Below are positions 10,901 to 20,782 of a stretch of 64,000 nucleotides of DNA, in pieces. Position numbers and translations under genes: made by a program. The stretch covers positions 4,927,870-4,991,869 of the forward strand of contig OX457040.1 of assembly GCA_949752735.1 (NCBI GenBank), written 5' to 3'. The notes below the pieces were generated by a model. The model did not search any database. It was not told the DNA's origin and saw only the letters and a program-made list of their open reading frames with translations. The first letter of the stretch is position 1, and each line of letters begins with the position of its first letter. Source of the stretch: Lumbricus terrestris (Eukaryota; Annelida; Clitellata; Crassiclitellata; Lumbricidae).

Positions 10901-11671
10901 TGATGAACTTTTGAATGATTTTTTAGGTTGTCGGGGTGAACTTGTGAGCGAATATCCGTCAGGTATACAGCTAGAAAGTTGAGCAAGAGTGGCAGATGAG
11001 GTTATCCAGGTTTCGGTTAGGGCGATTGCGTCAGGAGGGTGACTAGAGGATGAAATTAGGTCATGTAGTGCAGTGTAGTGTATTTCGTTGAGAAGCGACC
11101 GGATATTGAGTGTGCAAAGGTTGAAGTGAGATGAAGAAATTGGACCGGGGTTCAAGCTGATGTCTCCGCAAAGCAGAAGAAGAAATAGACAGGCAAATAG
11201 TTTATCAGACTTAACGTTAATTCGAGTTCGTGTGCAGAAGTATGAGAAAGGAATGGTTGTCAGGGCGCCAAATTCGGCTGTGGCTGTGGCTGCGGCTGTT
11301 GCGCTGCAGCCCTCGCCGCGTGGGTGAGGGGAGTAGGAAGAGTGGAAACTGAGGCAGCGGAGAAATAGGAGGAGGAGGAGAGTTGATGCATGCATAATGA
11401 GATGGATGTGGAACTATGGATGGAGGTGATTGGCCGGATGAGAGTAATGGCGATGCAAGGACCGAGATTTGAAAAACAAAGGATGAGACAGAAAGGAAAA
11501 TGTAGGCAATTAGGCCATCCAGAGAGATGAAAAGTATTGGAACGGACTCACCAAATCCAGGAACAGGTCCATGCCGAAACTCTGGAACAACATGTTGAAG
11601 GAGACGACGAGAAGGAAAGAAAATTAACTTAGGTGAAAAATGCGCCGCGCATCTGCTGGCTCCCCAAGTAT
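7917..11671 (-). mobile_element. Nearly complete CR1/L2-group non-LTR retrotransposon
   Basis: An element of about 3.75 kb on the minus strand. It has a 5' leader of about 275 bp (11,396-11,671), one long intact ORF, and a 3' untranslated region of about 175 bp ending in an ATTAC microsatellite at 7,917-7,935. A second 3' fragment of the same family, with a similar ATTTACATT tail, is at 62,988-63,060. It sits inside an older plus-strand LINE end whose halves flank it; TGAGTA/TAAGTA at the two sides may be the target duplication. The intact frame suggests recent activity. The exact 5' boundary is uncertain by a few tens of bases. Confidence 0.8.
8093..11395 (-). CDS. LINE polyprotein: 2A-like leader, APE endonuclease, reverse transcriptase
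   Basis: 1,100 residues, uninterrupted. Residues 4-17 are hydrophobic and signal-like, residues 66-77 form a second hydrophobic stretch, and residues 77-85 read GDISLNPGP, a 2A-like motif (family core DxExNPGP; Ser replaces Glu here). An APE-type endonuclease follows, with TETW (127-130), GDFN (250-253) and SDH (314-316) present. The RT domain spans about 560-900, with NYRPIS (616-621), ISAAFD (689-694), QGSVLGP (748-754) and catalytic YADD (778-781). The protein ends in a His-rich tail. Known role of the family: nicking target DNA and target-primed reverse transcription. The start is the first Met, and the next in-frame Met is far downstream (about 377). All catalytic residues I can check are intact. 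I cannot tell CR1, L2 and related clades apart without a tree. Confidence 0.93.
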   Translation of the reverse strand: MHASTLLLLLFLRCLSFHSSYSPHPRGEGCSATAAATATAEFGALTTIPFSYFCTRTRINVKSDKLFACLFLLLLCGDISLNPGPISSSHFNLCTLNIRSLLNEIHYTALHDLISSSSHPPDAIALTETWITSSATLAQLSSCIPDGYSLTSSPRQPKKSFKSSSSNIGGGIAFLIREPATVLASPTYSYKTFESASITLKLPKSKLTIFNVYRPPTSSSYSANNSDFLEEFNSFLSVAVTTPHEFVITGDFNIHVDTPAVPSVRQFLSTLTAFNLTQHVSFPTQKYGHILDLVISCVSSVLSPILSREFNTPSDHYPIFTQLNIEPSPRPPPKQCSFRRISSIDLDAFKLDLESSSLLLNPPTDLNDLLSAYNCTMSELLNKHAPIITKPETQAKNPWFNSFLQALKSSRRRLERVYRRTRDDSILKQLKTLTNRYHSQLLSAKKRYLSSLVHSNSSNPRNLWKTVNNLLHRGTSHPLPNSIPSASIADSFASFFTDKVSTLRLSLQTLLSKSTSTQTDSSYSDATLPPTISFNLFEPATEAEIITLIQASQNKQCDLDPIPTSLLKDCVALLAPTITKLMNLSLSTGTFPTLFKDSVVKPLLKKPSLDKELLSNYRPISNLSFLSKLSERIVLSRLNSYLISNNLLNPNQSAYTKHHSTETLLASLYNKLVMAIGRQQVSCLCLLDISAAFDTIDHAILLNRLSSVFGISGTALSWIKSYLSSRSFIVSASGHSSNQQILTCGVPQGSVLGPLLFILYTSPLSKLISSSSADHHLYADDTQLFISFSPRSFSDALNQLRNTITQISAWMTANLLCLNPSKTEFLIIGLREQLNKLDYPSDFSQTDPTLPTPYSSPVRNLGVIFDKNLTFSDHITQLSRTCYMHIRDLRRLRPILNYKTACTIATSIVHSKLDYCNSLFHEIDSLQIKRLQTIQNALARAVTKTPKHHHITPVLKSLHWLKVSQRIHYKIVSVTYNALQTSQPSYIRQLITIQPHRSTRSSSYLSLSRPPVSSSLKFCDRSLVYAAPALWNGLPTYLRMFAHSPISPAVSPPNNNSTSPPLALSSAAFHSRLKTELFNLSYPDSNQVPSPNHHHHRQPP

Positions 11672-11735
11672 GCTAAGTAGTTTTTTCTTGAAGAAGCGCT
11701 ATATAAATGTCTGAATGAATGAATGAATGAATGGC
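11672..11735 (+). mobile_element. Resumed 3' tail of the interrupted older LINE
   Basis: AAGTAG, a T tract and CTTGAAGAAGCGCTATATAAATG are followed by a GAAT microsatellite. Joined across the inserted element to 7,916, this completes the GAGTAG ... GCGCTATATAAAT tail typical of the second LINE family. Confidence 0.7.
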
Positions 11736-12708
11736 AAAGAGTCTTCCTAATTATCGGTACAAATAATAGTTTATGTTTACTTCTAGGGGTGTTTCAAGTA
11801 AAGTGAATGTTTTTCATTTACTTGATATTTGATGACTGCGGCCATTGATATCAACTTCAACTCATCCTACAATTATTTGCTTAATAATAAACCAAGCTAA
11901 TTTTCGTTACCGATCTGGTCTTCCCGATTTCTTACGCAATCAAAGATTCTAAACAGCAGAATAATTATTTTATTCACATAGCCATGGATCGCGAATTTAT
12001 TAGGTCTAAAATGAAATGAGTTCAACGGGTTAGTGATGGACCGTTGATGTCTTTAGAATTTTGGAGCAATAACTATAATATATGGGCATCGACATCACTT
12101 GGACTTACGTTGAGAAGAGTAAAGCACTTGAAAAGATATCAGGGACGATGGATAACGTTTGCTCGTACACAGCGTATGACGGGCGACACTCTTCCGAACA
12201 TTCTTTCAAACATTCTGCTTTGAAATATTTCATTTTCATAATCTAATCTGTCAGTGTCTGCAATCGCAACAATTTACATTTGAACGGGAGTGGCTTGCGC
12301 TTCAACTCTCGCAATAGTATTGCAAGTCTTTACACTTCCATACGAATTCCCTTGTAAACTAAGGTGCATTTTCGGGAATAAAAAAGCTATGTTATAGAAT
12401 CATTTGTTAATTTCCTTAATGTCTGGTCGAATGGACTAAAGAGGCTGTATATAGGTTAAATATTTTCTTTATAATACCAGCTGACCATATTGAATAAATC
12501 TCTAGAGAATGAAGATGCATGTTTGAATCCAATACAACAAATAACAATACTTGTTATCAATATGAAGCAAATGAAACATGTCTACTCGTTTTACATACCT
12601 TTAAAACGCTTTCTCCTTCGCCATTTATAATTTTACGGCAATAACGTTATGTCTTCCAGCATTTTCTTCCTCCCTAATGCAGACGCGTCACCGAAGTTAA
12701 CCCCGTAA
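11736..12708. other. No gene recognised
   Basis: AT-rich with short frames only. Near 12,598 an ACCTTTAAAACG word partly matches the recurrent ACACCTTT. No match to other repeats in the window was noticed. Confidence 0.45.
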
Positions 12709-13422
12709 TCTATATTATAATTCCGAAACACTTTCCATATGTTTGTTTATTTGTTTGTACGCTTTGGACTCTCCCCTGCAGAATAGGCTCGGAAATGAAA
12801 CAGCGTCGGTTTAAAAAAAATTGCAATCGATTCTTACCCAAATTATAAGGTCAGCGCAACTATTTTCAGGTTTTAATTCAGTTTAAAACAAAAGTTATTA
12901 GCGTTTTAAGACAGAATTCATTAGTAATTGATCGCTTTAGTCGAGTCTACACCGCGTGACGTCATACCCGCCCAGTAATAATTTCCGTAGCGCCCCGCAG
13001 GGGTGGGTCAAGTTTGGCTTTTTGGGGAAGCGAGGTGGGGTGGAGGGTTGGCGAAAACCCTAAATTTAGCAGTCAACGATGGATATCAGAGCGGAATAGT
13101 GTTTAAAACCCTAAATTTCACTTTAGAACTCGAGTTATTAGCGTTTTAAGACAGAAGCGTTTTAAGACAGATTTCATCGCTCACGCTTTGGTAACCAGTA
13201 TCGAGCTTTAGTGAAGGAGTCTACAGCCCGAATGACGTCATTCAAGCCCAGTGATAATTTCCGTAGCGCCCCGCAGGGGCGGGTTACGTTTGGCTTTTTG
13301 AGGAAGCGGGGTGGGGTAGAGGGTTGGCGAAAACCCTAGATTTAGCGGTCAACGTTGGGTACCACAGTGGAGTAGTGTTTAAAACCCTAAATTTTCCGGG
13401 CAACGCCGGGTTACACATCTAG
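12709..13422 (+). mobile_element. Non-autonomous Helitron, 714 bp
   Basis: It starts with TC (TCTATATTATAATTCCG) after a host A and ends with CTAG before a host T. A short hairpin CCGGGCAACGCCGGG lies about 10 nt before the 3' end. These are the canonical Helitron rules (A-TC ... hairpin-CTRR-T). About the first 125 bp and last 45 bp match the 160-bp copy at 25,920-26,079. The interior carries two tandem units of about 240 bp (12,894-13,133 and 13,134-13,400), each with a GCGCCCCGCAGGG block. There is no Rep/helicase gene. Confidence 0.85.
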
Positions 13423-14084
13423 TCGATAATAATTACAAACGGCAGAAAGTTCTAGCAGCAGTACGATTTTGTAATTATTCGAAGCCCTTATTAATCATAT
13501 TGAAAAAATTGTAATGCAATACTTTCGAAAACATGCGCGGACACTGCAATTACGAGTGAGGACTTGCTCAGTGTTCATTTACGCGGCGGCTTGAAGTGGA
13601 TTCTAACACGCAACCATCCAGCTTTAGGGCAACGTACATACTCCCTCGCCCTCGCGTCATTCAGTGAGCTTATAACATCAGTATGGATACACCAACTCTA
13701 TAATTGTAATGCTCAATTAAAATAGTGCTGACCGACACCCTTAAAATGGTTGCACAAACGTTATTTATATTATTTTCCATCCACAGCTTTGATCACTTCT
13801 AATATATCACTATTAACAGCGTCGCAGAGGTGTTGGTTGCAATATAATCATAGCTTTCACGATAAACCGATGTTGAATAAACATAAAAAATTAAAAATCG
13901 TGCACGACGTGTCACAGCATCGCACAATAGAAAGACTCCCATCACACACCACATAAACACTGTCCTCGAAAATAAGTAATCATTCATTAAAGAATTTGTA
14001 TAGCTCCTCTTCAGGAAGTTCAAAAGCGTTCCCGTTTCAAGAAAGACCAGAAATACAGTTGATTAAACACAAATGCTCGCAAGA
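13423..14084. other. No gene recognised
   Basis: Unique-looking AT-rich sequence. The short frames on both strands around 13,750-14,020 overlap and show no recognisable domain. Confidence 0.45.
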
Positions 14085-14240
14085 GTCCTAGCTCCTTTGG
14101 GAAAGCACCATGGACAACGAGGCATGCCACGAGAACGCTCGCTTCTGCATGGTTGAAGTTCGTGCGTATGGAACCAAGAGCTGCCCTTCTGTGCAGAGCG
14201 GTTGGGTGGTGTCCTTGAACACCTGCCGGGCAATAAATCT
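14085..14240 (-). pseudogene. LINE ORF2 C-terminal fragment
   Basis: The minus-strand frame contains GQLLVPYARTSTMQKRAFS, matching the conserved LLVPFARTTTMKNRAFS region of the LINE fragment at 7,572. Beyond this the frame departs from the family. Only about 45 residues remain. Confidence 0.65.
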
Positions 14241-14319
14241 AACCTGTGGCGAGACCAAACTGAAAAAGCTGTGCCAGAACAACGATATTATACTCAACGC
14301 GCTGCTTATAATGTTCACA

Positions 14320-15139
14320 GACGACTATAATATGACGCCAACTACAATCTACCATTTACCTAAGCCACGTCGAATATTTTAAACATTCTCCAATAATTAT
14401 TTACAATGAAAATGGAAACATTTGCACCCCTGTCGAGGTTAAAATATTTTGGAGTAATAAATCCTACGAATGACGCTTTACTATAATACTATGAATTAAA
14501 TCAAGTCGAAGTCAACTGCACTGACGGCCAGAAGATTTCGCTAAGTAATAGAGAATTAAGGATAATTTGATGTTTGGAAATATACTGTAGGACTTGTCTA
14601 GAAGTCATTGGCCGATGTCGATCATGAGATTTCGCTAAACAATGGAAACTGAACGTTTGGTTGAAAGTTGAATTGAATACCTTTAATAAGAAGTCATAAC
14701 TTGCTATAATAAAATTCAGTTGTAACAAAGCCTAAATTTCTTGAACAAGCAGCAGGGGTTATGCCAGTAGTTATGGAGAGACAGAAGTTCCTTTAATGGA
14801 TAGATAACAATAGCACACAGCCTGATGAATACTGATGGCAATTTACATTTGCGTCAGAGTCGCCGCTTGAACAGCAGGAAATGACAGGCAAGATCCATGG
14901 CATTAATAAAAGATTTATACTTAGTTGAAAAGTGCAAAAAAAACAATGACAAAAGACAACATTATGAAAATGATTTGAAGCGTAGGATTGCATAAGCATC
15001 CGCGCTGTATGCACGTTTGCTTCTCATGTGCTTAAATGTAGAAAACCGCTTCAGACGAATATCGTGATATTCTTTTTAACCATAATAGGAGACTACTCCA
15101 CCTGCAGCAAACAACGTCCAATGCGCCTAGCTCTTATAA
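14320..15139. other. No gene recognised
   Basis: AT-rich sequence without shared repeats that I could detect. Frames are short. Confidence 0.4.
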
Positions 15140-15390
15140 TTAATGTGATACCGTAATAAAAGGTGTTCAATTGTCACGCAACCGGCAGCGAGTTATCGCA
15201 TGTTTTCGAATGCCACATAACAGATATTAGTGTTTATGCTATTGTAGGGTGATGGTAATCTGCTCCAAGGCAGAGAAAAAACATCGGAGAAAAAAACCGA
15301 TCGACAGTTAGAGAACGGAAGGAGTTATACAGGGAGAGTAAGAAACAGAGAGACAGACAGACGGAGAAAGAGGGAGAGAGATACAATGAG
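15140..15390. repeat. Dispersed repeat, pair with 59,860-60,070
   Basis: AATAAAAGGTGTTCAATTG and, about 100 bp later, TGTAGGGTGATGGTAAT ... AAAACATCGGAG correspond to the copy at 59,875-60,030. A GACA-rich stretch (15,340-15,385) follows this copy and precedes the other. The type is unknown. It carries one of the AAAGGTGT words. Confidence 0.55.
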
Positions 15391-15990
15391 ATTTGCATTC
15401 ATATAATAGACACCCCGCAACGTACTCGTTCTTTGTATCTAAATCCAAGTTGTTTCGAGTCAGCTCTCAAGTATAAATATTATTAGAGGAAATTTAGTCA
15501 ATGAATTACTTAGAGAAATAGTTACCTTTTTCACAATAAGGGAATATTTCAATCTGGATAATTTAGAATTGTGTCTCGGTGTTTGTTTAACTAAGTTTAA
15601 TACAGAGTTACATGTAATTTTATTCAGCTCTATTTCCAGTCTTGTTAACATTCAAAAAGCATAGTTTGGAAATGATTTTATGTCAAAATGATAAAACCCG
15701 TCAACCTAACTTATATTTTAATCATAACGAACTAATGTTGACACTTTGTCAACGGATTTTGTTTCCTTTTCCTTTTCTACTTTACACAATGTACTAGACA
15801 TTACATTCAATTCATTTATTGAACTCATAATATATACATTTTTAGCCTACAGCTAAAACAGTGCATCAAGAAAAAAACAAAGTAAAAATGAAAAAAATAA
15901 AATAACAGATTTTAAAGTAGGCCCTACGTTTAAAAATGGGAAAAAGACAGGTCCCGCTCGTATGGGCCCATTGAATAAGTGAGTGGATGA
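15391..15990. other. AT-rich spacer
   Basis: No feature recognised. A polyadenylate-rich patch is at 15,870-15,905. Confidence 0.4.
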
Positions 15991-16645
15991 GTGAGAATAG
16001 ATGGACTGTCAGGAGCTAGATGGGGGTATCACTGCAAAGTTTCCAACTGCGGCAGCTCTCTGACTTCTAAATCTGCAGCTTCTCTTGTCCATGCATTTGT
16101 GCTGAGCCGCCTCGACTACTGCGCCTCCATCTTTGCTGGTCTCCCGCGGGTTCGGATTGAGAGGTTGGAGAGGGCTCACCGTGCTGCCGCGCGTCTTATT
16201 GGGGAGTTCATCAAGTCCGACCGTGTATCTCAATATATGCGTGAGGTCTTGCACTGGCTTCCTTTCCCGCAGCGCATCTCATGTAGGATTGCATCTTTGG
16301 TGTGGCGATGCTTATCAGGCTGGACACCTTCTTATCTGTTTGAGCTTTGCCTCACTCTTTCCACTTGCATAGGTCGCCGCGCACTGCGCTCTGCTGTCCA
16401 TGGTGACTTAATGGTTCCTTTCACTCACTCTGTAACAATGCAGAGTCGTTCGTTCTCTGTGGTTGGTCCAACAACCTGGAATGGACTTCCCTTGACTATG
16501 CGACACCTCCCAAGGTCTTCTCAATTTCACAAACTGTTGAAGACTGTTTTTTTCTCTTAATCTCGGCCGGTAGCGCCTCTGAGTAAGTACCTGAAAGGGG
16601 CGCTATATAAATTACGATTGATTGATCGATTGATTGATTAAATCA
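15991..16645 (+). pseudogene. LINE ORF2 3' half-fragment with complete tail
   Basis: About 190 residues in one frame. SAASLVHAFVLSRLDYC and EVLHWLPFPQRI are followed by FSVVGPTTWNGLPL, the C-terminal part of a CR1/L2-group RT (thumb region and beyond). The YxDD box lies upstream of the truncation. The stop is followed by AGCGCCTCTGAGTAAG, then AAAGGGGCGCTATATAAAT and a GATT microsatellite ending near 16,645, so the 3' end is complete. The first residues before about 16,030 probably belong to flanking DNA. Confidence 0.85.
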
Positions 16646-17572
16646 TGACGCAACAGTATTTCATGCAAATAGGAATAATTATTAGTTTCTGCTTGTTTGC
16701 TATCACTCTATCTCTCATTAGCGTTGAAGTCCTTTCTGTCGGCTTATCGCATCACTCACTTTCGGTTGAGGATATTCTACTCGAGCTGCATAAGCTCTAC
16801 GTGCGATAAGAATTTAGATGTTTTGTCGATTCTTGACAGTAATACTGCCAGTTGCTAAGTTTATAGGTTAGCCGCATTTTCAATATCAGTTGGACATGCA
16901 TTATGCTATTTTTAGAACATAATTTACTCATCTACTTTTGGAAACTTTCTTAGGCTGCACGAGTCGTTAGCAATTAATTAGGCCATTCGCTTGATAACTT
17001 ATCGAACCGACTCAACGAATATATTTATACATCAATGTAAATCCAATTCAAAGGTGTCTAATTAATGGAGCTTCAACGACGTCTTTGGACAGGTGCATTG
17101 GGCAATTGATGCCATTCTACGTTATCAATTCGCAATACCGGGTGATGACCGTTCTATTCGCACGTGGTCTTGTGCAGTCATAAAATAAGCATGGACCAGC
17201 TTTTATACATTTTCTAGCAGGATAGATGTACTGGCAAACTTGATGCGCATCTCAACGATTTCTTGTTTGCGCTATTGTTAAAATTTTCTTTCTTCTAAGT
17301 ATGGAGATTAAATTCGTTTTCTCTTTTTTTCCAATAAATCTGATTTGGTTCTTGTTCACCAACGCTGAGAAAGACGATTTGTGTCGCCCTCCTCTTATAT
17401 TAGGCTTGGGACTGGCACTGCTAAAGTACTAACATTGGCAGACATGATTATTATGTGTAACTTTTCAGTGGATAAAGACTCGTCGCTATAATTGCACAAG
17501 GTAACATTTTTTCCAAACCTCAATGATTTGCTGCGAGACTGACAATAGCTTAAGAGAGAAAGTTCGGACCTG
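16646..17572. other. No gene; one repeat fragment
   Basis: At 17,378-17,425, TGTCGCCCTCCTC ... GGCTTGGGACTGGCACTG belongs to the palindromic MITE family best seen at 63,089. AAAGGTGT is at about 17,052. The rest is unrecognised. Confidence 0.45.
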
Positions 17573-17658
17573 TCCGTCTGCCTGTCTGCCTGTCGATTTG
17601 TCTGTCTGGTTGTCTGTCTATATTTCTATTTGTCTGTCTGGTTGTCTGTCTGTCTGTC
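17573..17658 (+). repeat. CTGT-type tetranucleotide repeat
   Basis: Imperfect CTGT/CTGC units. The position corresponds to the large TATC array in front of the second copy of the adjoining repeat at 49,038, so the microsatellite is attached to the repeat's edge. Confidence 0.75.
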
Positions 17659-18599
17659 TCTCCTTCTTATATTTAACAGTCGACTCTATTTCTTTGGAAA
17701 AAGCGTCCTTATTTTTTCCTCGTATGATGTTTTCAATTTCATCATCATCACAGTTACTGTAGGAAACAACACCAAACTCCCATGGAAGCTCACAATTTTG
17801 AGTTGAGAATTAAACACCTCAAAACTTTTTATTTTACTGGTATACAATTATGATCCGCATCAAATTTAGTAATTTTAAGTGTCTTTGGTTCCCATATTCT
17901 TCAAGCATCCATGTCTCTTTGCAGGCATCGCCGTGCCATTAGAATATGCTTTGTGTCGTCCATCTATTCTTCTCTAATCAAGGTAATGACTGACGTCTGC
18001 CTAACGAAAAACAGTTTGCTTTAAGACACATTTGCTGTTAACAATTAACTCTGAAACAATTGAAACGCTCCTGAAAACGGTTAAGAAATGTTCATTGACA
18101 CGATTCAAGTCAGAAATCATCGACTGAAAATCATAGCCAACTTATCCTAATTCTTGCGCTGAGTAATAGTGTAGATCTTATTGCCGTGGACTGTCGAGAG
18201 TTAAGATAGTTGCGATAGTATACGTTCCAATTTCCAAAGCTAATCAATAGCGAAAGCGAATAGCAAATGCGTAGACTGCTGGCGTGAAAATCGGTTTGCA
18301 ATCCATAATCTGTCACTCTGTTTTCCGAATAGGTGAAGAATTGACGGAAATAACCCGTAGCTGCAACGAGATGTAGTTAAACACTTTACGGTTATTATAA
18401 CACGTTTAAACTGTAAACTTTGGTATCGCAACCTTTTTATAAATCTGTCATCTGACTTTTGATGGATTTGTTTTGAATTGACAAAAAAGTGATTTAAACG
18501 ATGTTGTTTGTGTCCAGCTGATTATGCATAGCCATTGAAATCTTCAGTCTGAAAATGAAACTATTATAGGTATAAAAAGCGTCCTAGAATACGATCAAC
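17659..18599 (+). repeat. 940-bp dispersed repeat, copy 1
   Basis: It matches 49,038-49,981 almost base for base, with a few substitutions and small indels. Homology starts at the microsatellite edge and stops abruptly after TACGATCAA, beyond which the two loci differ. No transposase, RT or long frame is conserved. The left microsatellite with a defined right edge is reminiscent of microsatellite-bearing non-autonomous elements, but I cannot assign a class. Confidence 0.85.
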
Positions 18600-20020
18600 A
18601 GTTCCCGCGCAGCTAGTAATGAAAATGTTATCCTCATTATACACCTTTTTAATCAAATTAATAATTTTAATATATACTTGGCAGTAAGCAACGACGCTGT
18701 TAGTCAGTAGGTGTAGAAACGGTATGTCAACGATGTATTAAAAAGGGACAGAATTGCTAGATGGTGCATCGGCTTAGCGCGCATCGCGCTATGAGTTAAT
18801 TCATAATTTTTGTCGCTGATCGAGTTCATTGAGTTTCGAAAACTGTGTCGAATTCCCGGATTTTGTGTGATTTCATGTTAACCAGTGGGATTACTAAAGC
18901 AATAGCAAGTTCCGATAAACCTGTCGAAGATATTAGACTGTTTTGCGATAATGGTTACTTTGTGTCTCTTTGGAAGGGAATTTAAACCTACACGAAAATT
19001 ACGGAAAACATCACAGCAATATGATCTTACATTACGTGGAAAATGACTACAGTATTGGAAAGAACAAACAAGCGAACCAGCGAAAAAGATCGCTCAGCGC
19101 TTCAAGTGATCATCGAAGCTGAGTGATCTGTCTATAAATAACAGCATCGCTGAGGAGAAATGATCAGAGGTCAAACAGAAATAAACACGCACCATGAGAA
19201 TGGAAAAAAGCATCGAAGAAATCCAGTCAACAACCTAGGAAACGATTTTCCAATACTCAAGAGAGAAGAGAAATCAAAGACCGAGAGTTGTGGTTGAGGT
19301 TATTAATTTTTTGACGGCTAGAAAAAGTAGGTCAGCAGGCTATCCTGTCAATCGAGTTGCACCTGAAAATAATGGACTCAGGCAAGAAACGACAGCGGAT
19401 TATTCTCTTTAAAACTGGTCAATCATCTCAAACCTTATTGTCAGCATCCAATTCAAACTGCTTGAGGACGATTTTATTCTACCATAATTATGCCGATAAA
19501 CAGACATCAATGTTCTAATTTAGACACCGTTTTGAACGTTATCTCTCCCATGTATAAAATATTAGATGTCCCAAAAGAAGAACTATCAAACGTTCACCCG
19601 TGAGCACGCTATCAGAAAGATGGTTTATGATGACCAAATTCAATCTATAATAATTATTATAAATAAAAATGTAAAACGTTACCGTGCCTAATCAAGTGTC
19701 TAGGAAAGTTCTTGACCGATTGTTTTGAAAATTTTCGCAAAACGTTCCATTCGAACATGAGCGGGTTTACATAATACCTTTTGGGAAAAAGCGCAATCTT
19801 TACGACCAAAAAACACAACTTTTAATTCGATTCGATATACGTCGATGGAGTCCATCCACCCAATTCGATTTGAACTTTCACGCATCCGCTGTCCATTTTT
19901 CGGGCGCGTTTTAAAACCCATGTCTTTCTATAGCGCATATTTATATGTAACTGTCGGTTTTTACAAAATCGTCCTTTTGCGGCCGTTTTCCGCGCGTGTT
20001 TCTATAGCGCATATTTCTAG
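18600..20020. other. No gene recognised
   Basis: Just past the repeat edge, CCCGCGCAGCTAGT (18,607-18,620) resembles a Helitron end but lacks a hairpin. Two copies of TTTCTATAGCGCATATTT lie at about 19,924 and 20,000. No sustained coding frame. Confidence 0.4.
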
Positions 20021-20023
20021 GGA

Positions 20024-20193
20024 TAGAGGAAGGGGAGGGACGGAGGAGAGGGAGGTGGAGGAAACGGGAGAGAGGGATGCAGGAAGGGAGATAGGGAGGG
20101 AGGGAGAGATGGAGGGAGGGAGGGACGGAGGGACGGGGGTGAGGGGAGGGGAGGGGAGAAGAGGGGAGAGGGGAGTGGACGTAGGTAGGGAGG
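20024..20193 (+). repeat. Polypurine tract, GGAGGGAGG-rich
   Basis: About 170 bp of almost pure purine on the plus strand with many GGGAGG runs. Such DNA can form triplex or G-quadruplex structures. Open frames across it on both strands are a product of the composition. Confidence 0.85.
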
Positions 20194-20209
20194 GTTGGAC
20201 AGTCTTTTC

Positions 20210-20241
20210 AGCCACAGCAACGCGTGGCCGGGTACAGCTAG
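20210..20241 (+). mobile_element. Helitron 3' terminus
   Basis: GCCAC ... GTGGC forms a short stem, followed 9 nt later by CTAG (20,238-20,241) and a host T. This fits the Helitron 3' rule. The 5' end was not identified; the polypurine tract directly upstream may be internal to the element. Confidence 0.6.
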
Positions 20242-20339
20242 TTAATCTTATAATTCAAAAATATCCAATATACATGTATGCGAAAGTCAAAGATAACCGC
20301 AGAGGTATAAATTTGCATTGAAACAGTTGAGTGGGTTTT

Positions 20340-20620
20340 TTAACTGAATTTTTTGTAACTGCACCACCAGCAATTTGAATCTTGTGTGCTTTTGGTCACC
20401 AAAATTTCTGACAACTTTAAAAAAAACTGACGACCTTTTTAGGCATCCACCTGAAATTTGGTCTTCCCCCGTATTTTTAGCTGCACAACCCCTTCGATCC
20501 AGTCCGCTCCTCCGTGGTAAATCGACCGTAGTTACAGTTTTCTAATGGCTTTCACAGGACAAGATTGCCTTTACAACTGCACAAATTTATTTACAAATCC
20601 ATATTTTGTATATAACTGCA
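20340..20620 (+). repeat. Fragment related to the hAT-like end at 42,000
   Basis: TTACAACTGCACAAATTTA ... ATTTTGTATATAACTGCA resembles the right subterminal region of the element ending at 42,066 (TTACAAATGCACAAATCCA ... TTTTGTGTAGAACTGCAC). A GACCTTTTTAG ... AAATTTCTGAC phrase is shared with 26,285-26,325. It is a degraded remnant. Confidence 0.45.
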
Positions 20621-20782
20621 GATGGCACACACTGCCCTCCACTCGAAGCCATCGAGGCGGCCCTCACCATGCAACGAGAAATGGGGTCCTCGCAGATTGT
20701 ACGTCCTCAAACCGACCACGCCTCAACGCCTAACAAACCTAAATCATTTACCGTAAAATGGGGTAACATTGGCATAGGTTGA
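20621..20782 (+). CDS. Short coding-like segment, unidentified
   Basis: The frame DGTHCPPLEAIEAALTMQRE and onwards (about 43 residues before the adjacent transposon) is GC-richer than its surroundings and has a sensible amino-acid mix. It directly follows a CTGCAG that could act as a splice acceptor. It is cut at 20,751 by a MITE, from which the remaining codons to the stop are read. I recognise no domain. It could be an exon remnant or part of an older transposon. Confidence 0.2.
   Translation, partial: DGTHCPPLEAIEAALTMQREMGSSQIVRPQTDHASTPNKPKSFTVKWGNIGIG

Noticed and set aside
13750..14023. Overlapping frames on both strands as a small gene
   Set aside because: AT-rich, no domain, and each frame is of a length expected by chance.
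18600..18620. Helitron end at GCGCAGCTAGT next to the 940-bp repeat
   Set aside because: CTAG is there but no hairpin precedes it, and the second copy of the repeat lacks it. Too short to call.
19845..20321. 158-codon frame rich in Arg, Glu and Gly, with Pro/Ser/Leu frames opposite
   Set aside because: It crosses the polypurine tract, which lacks stop codons for compositional reasons on both strands.
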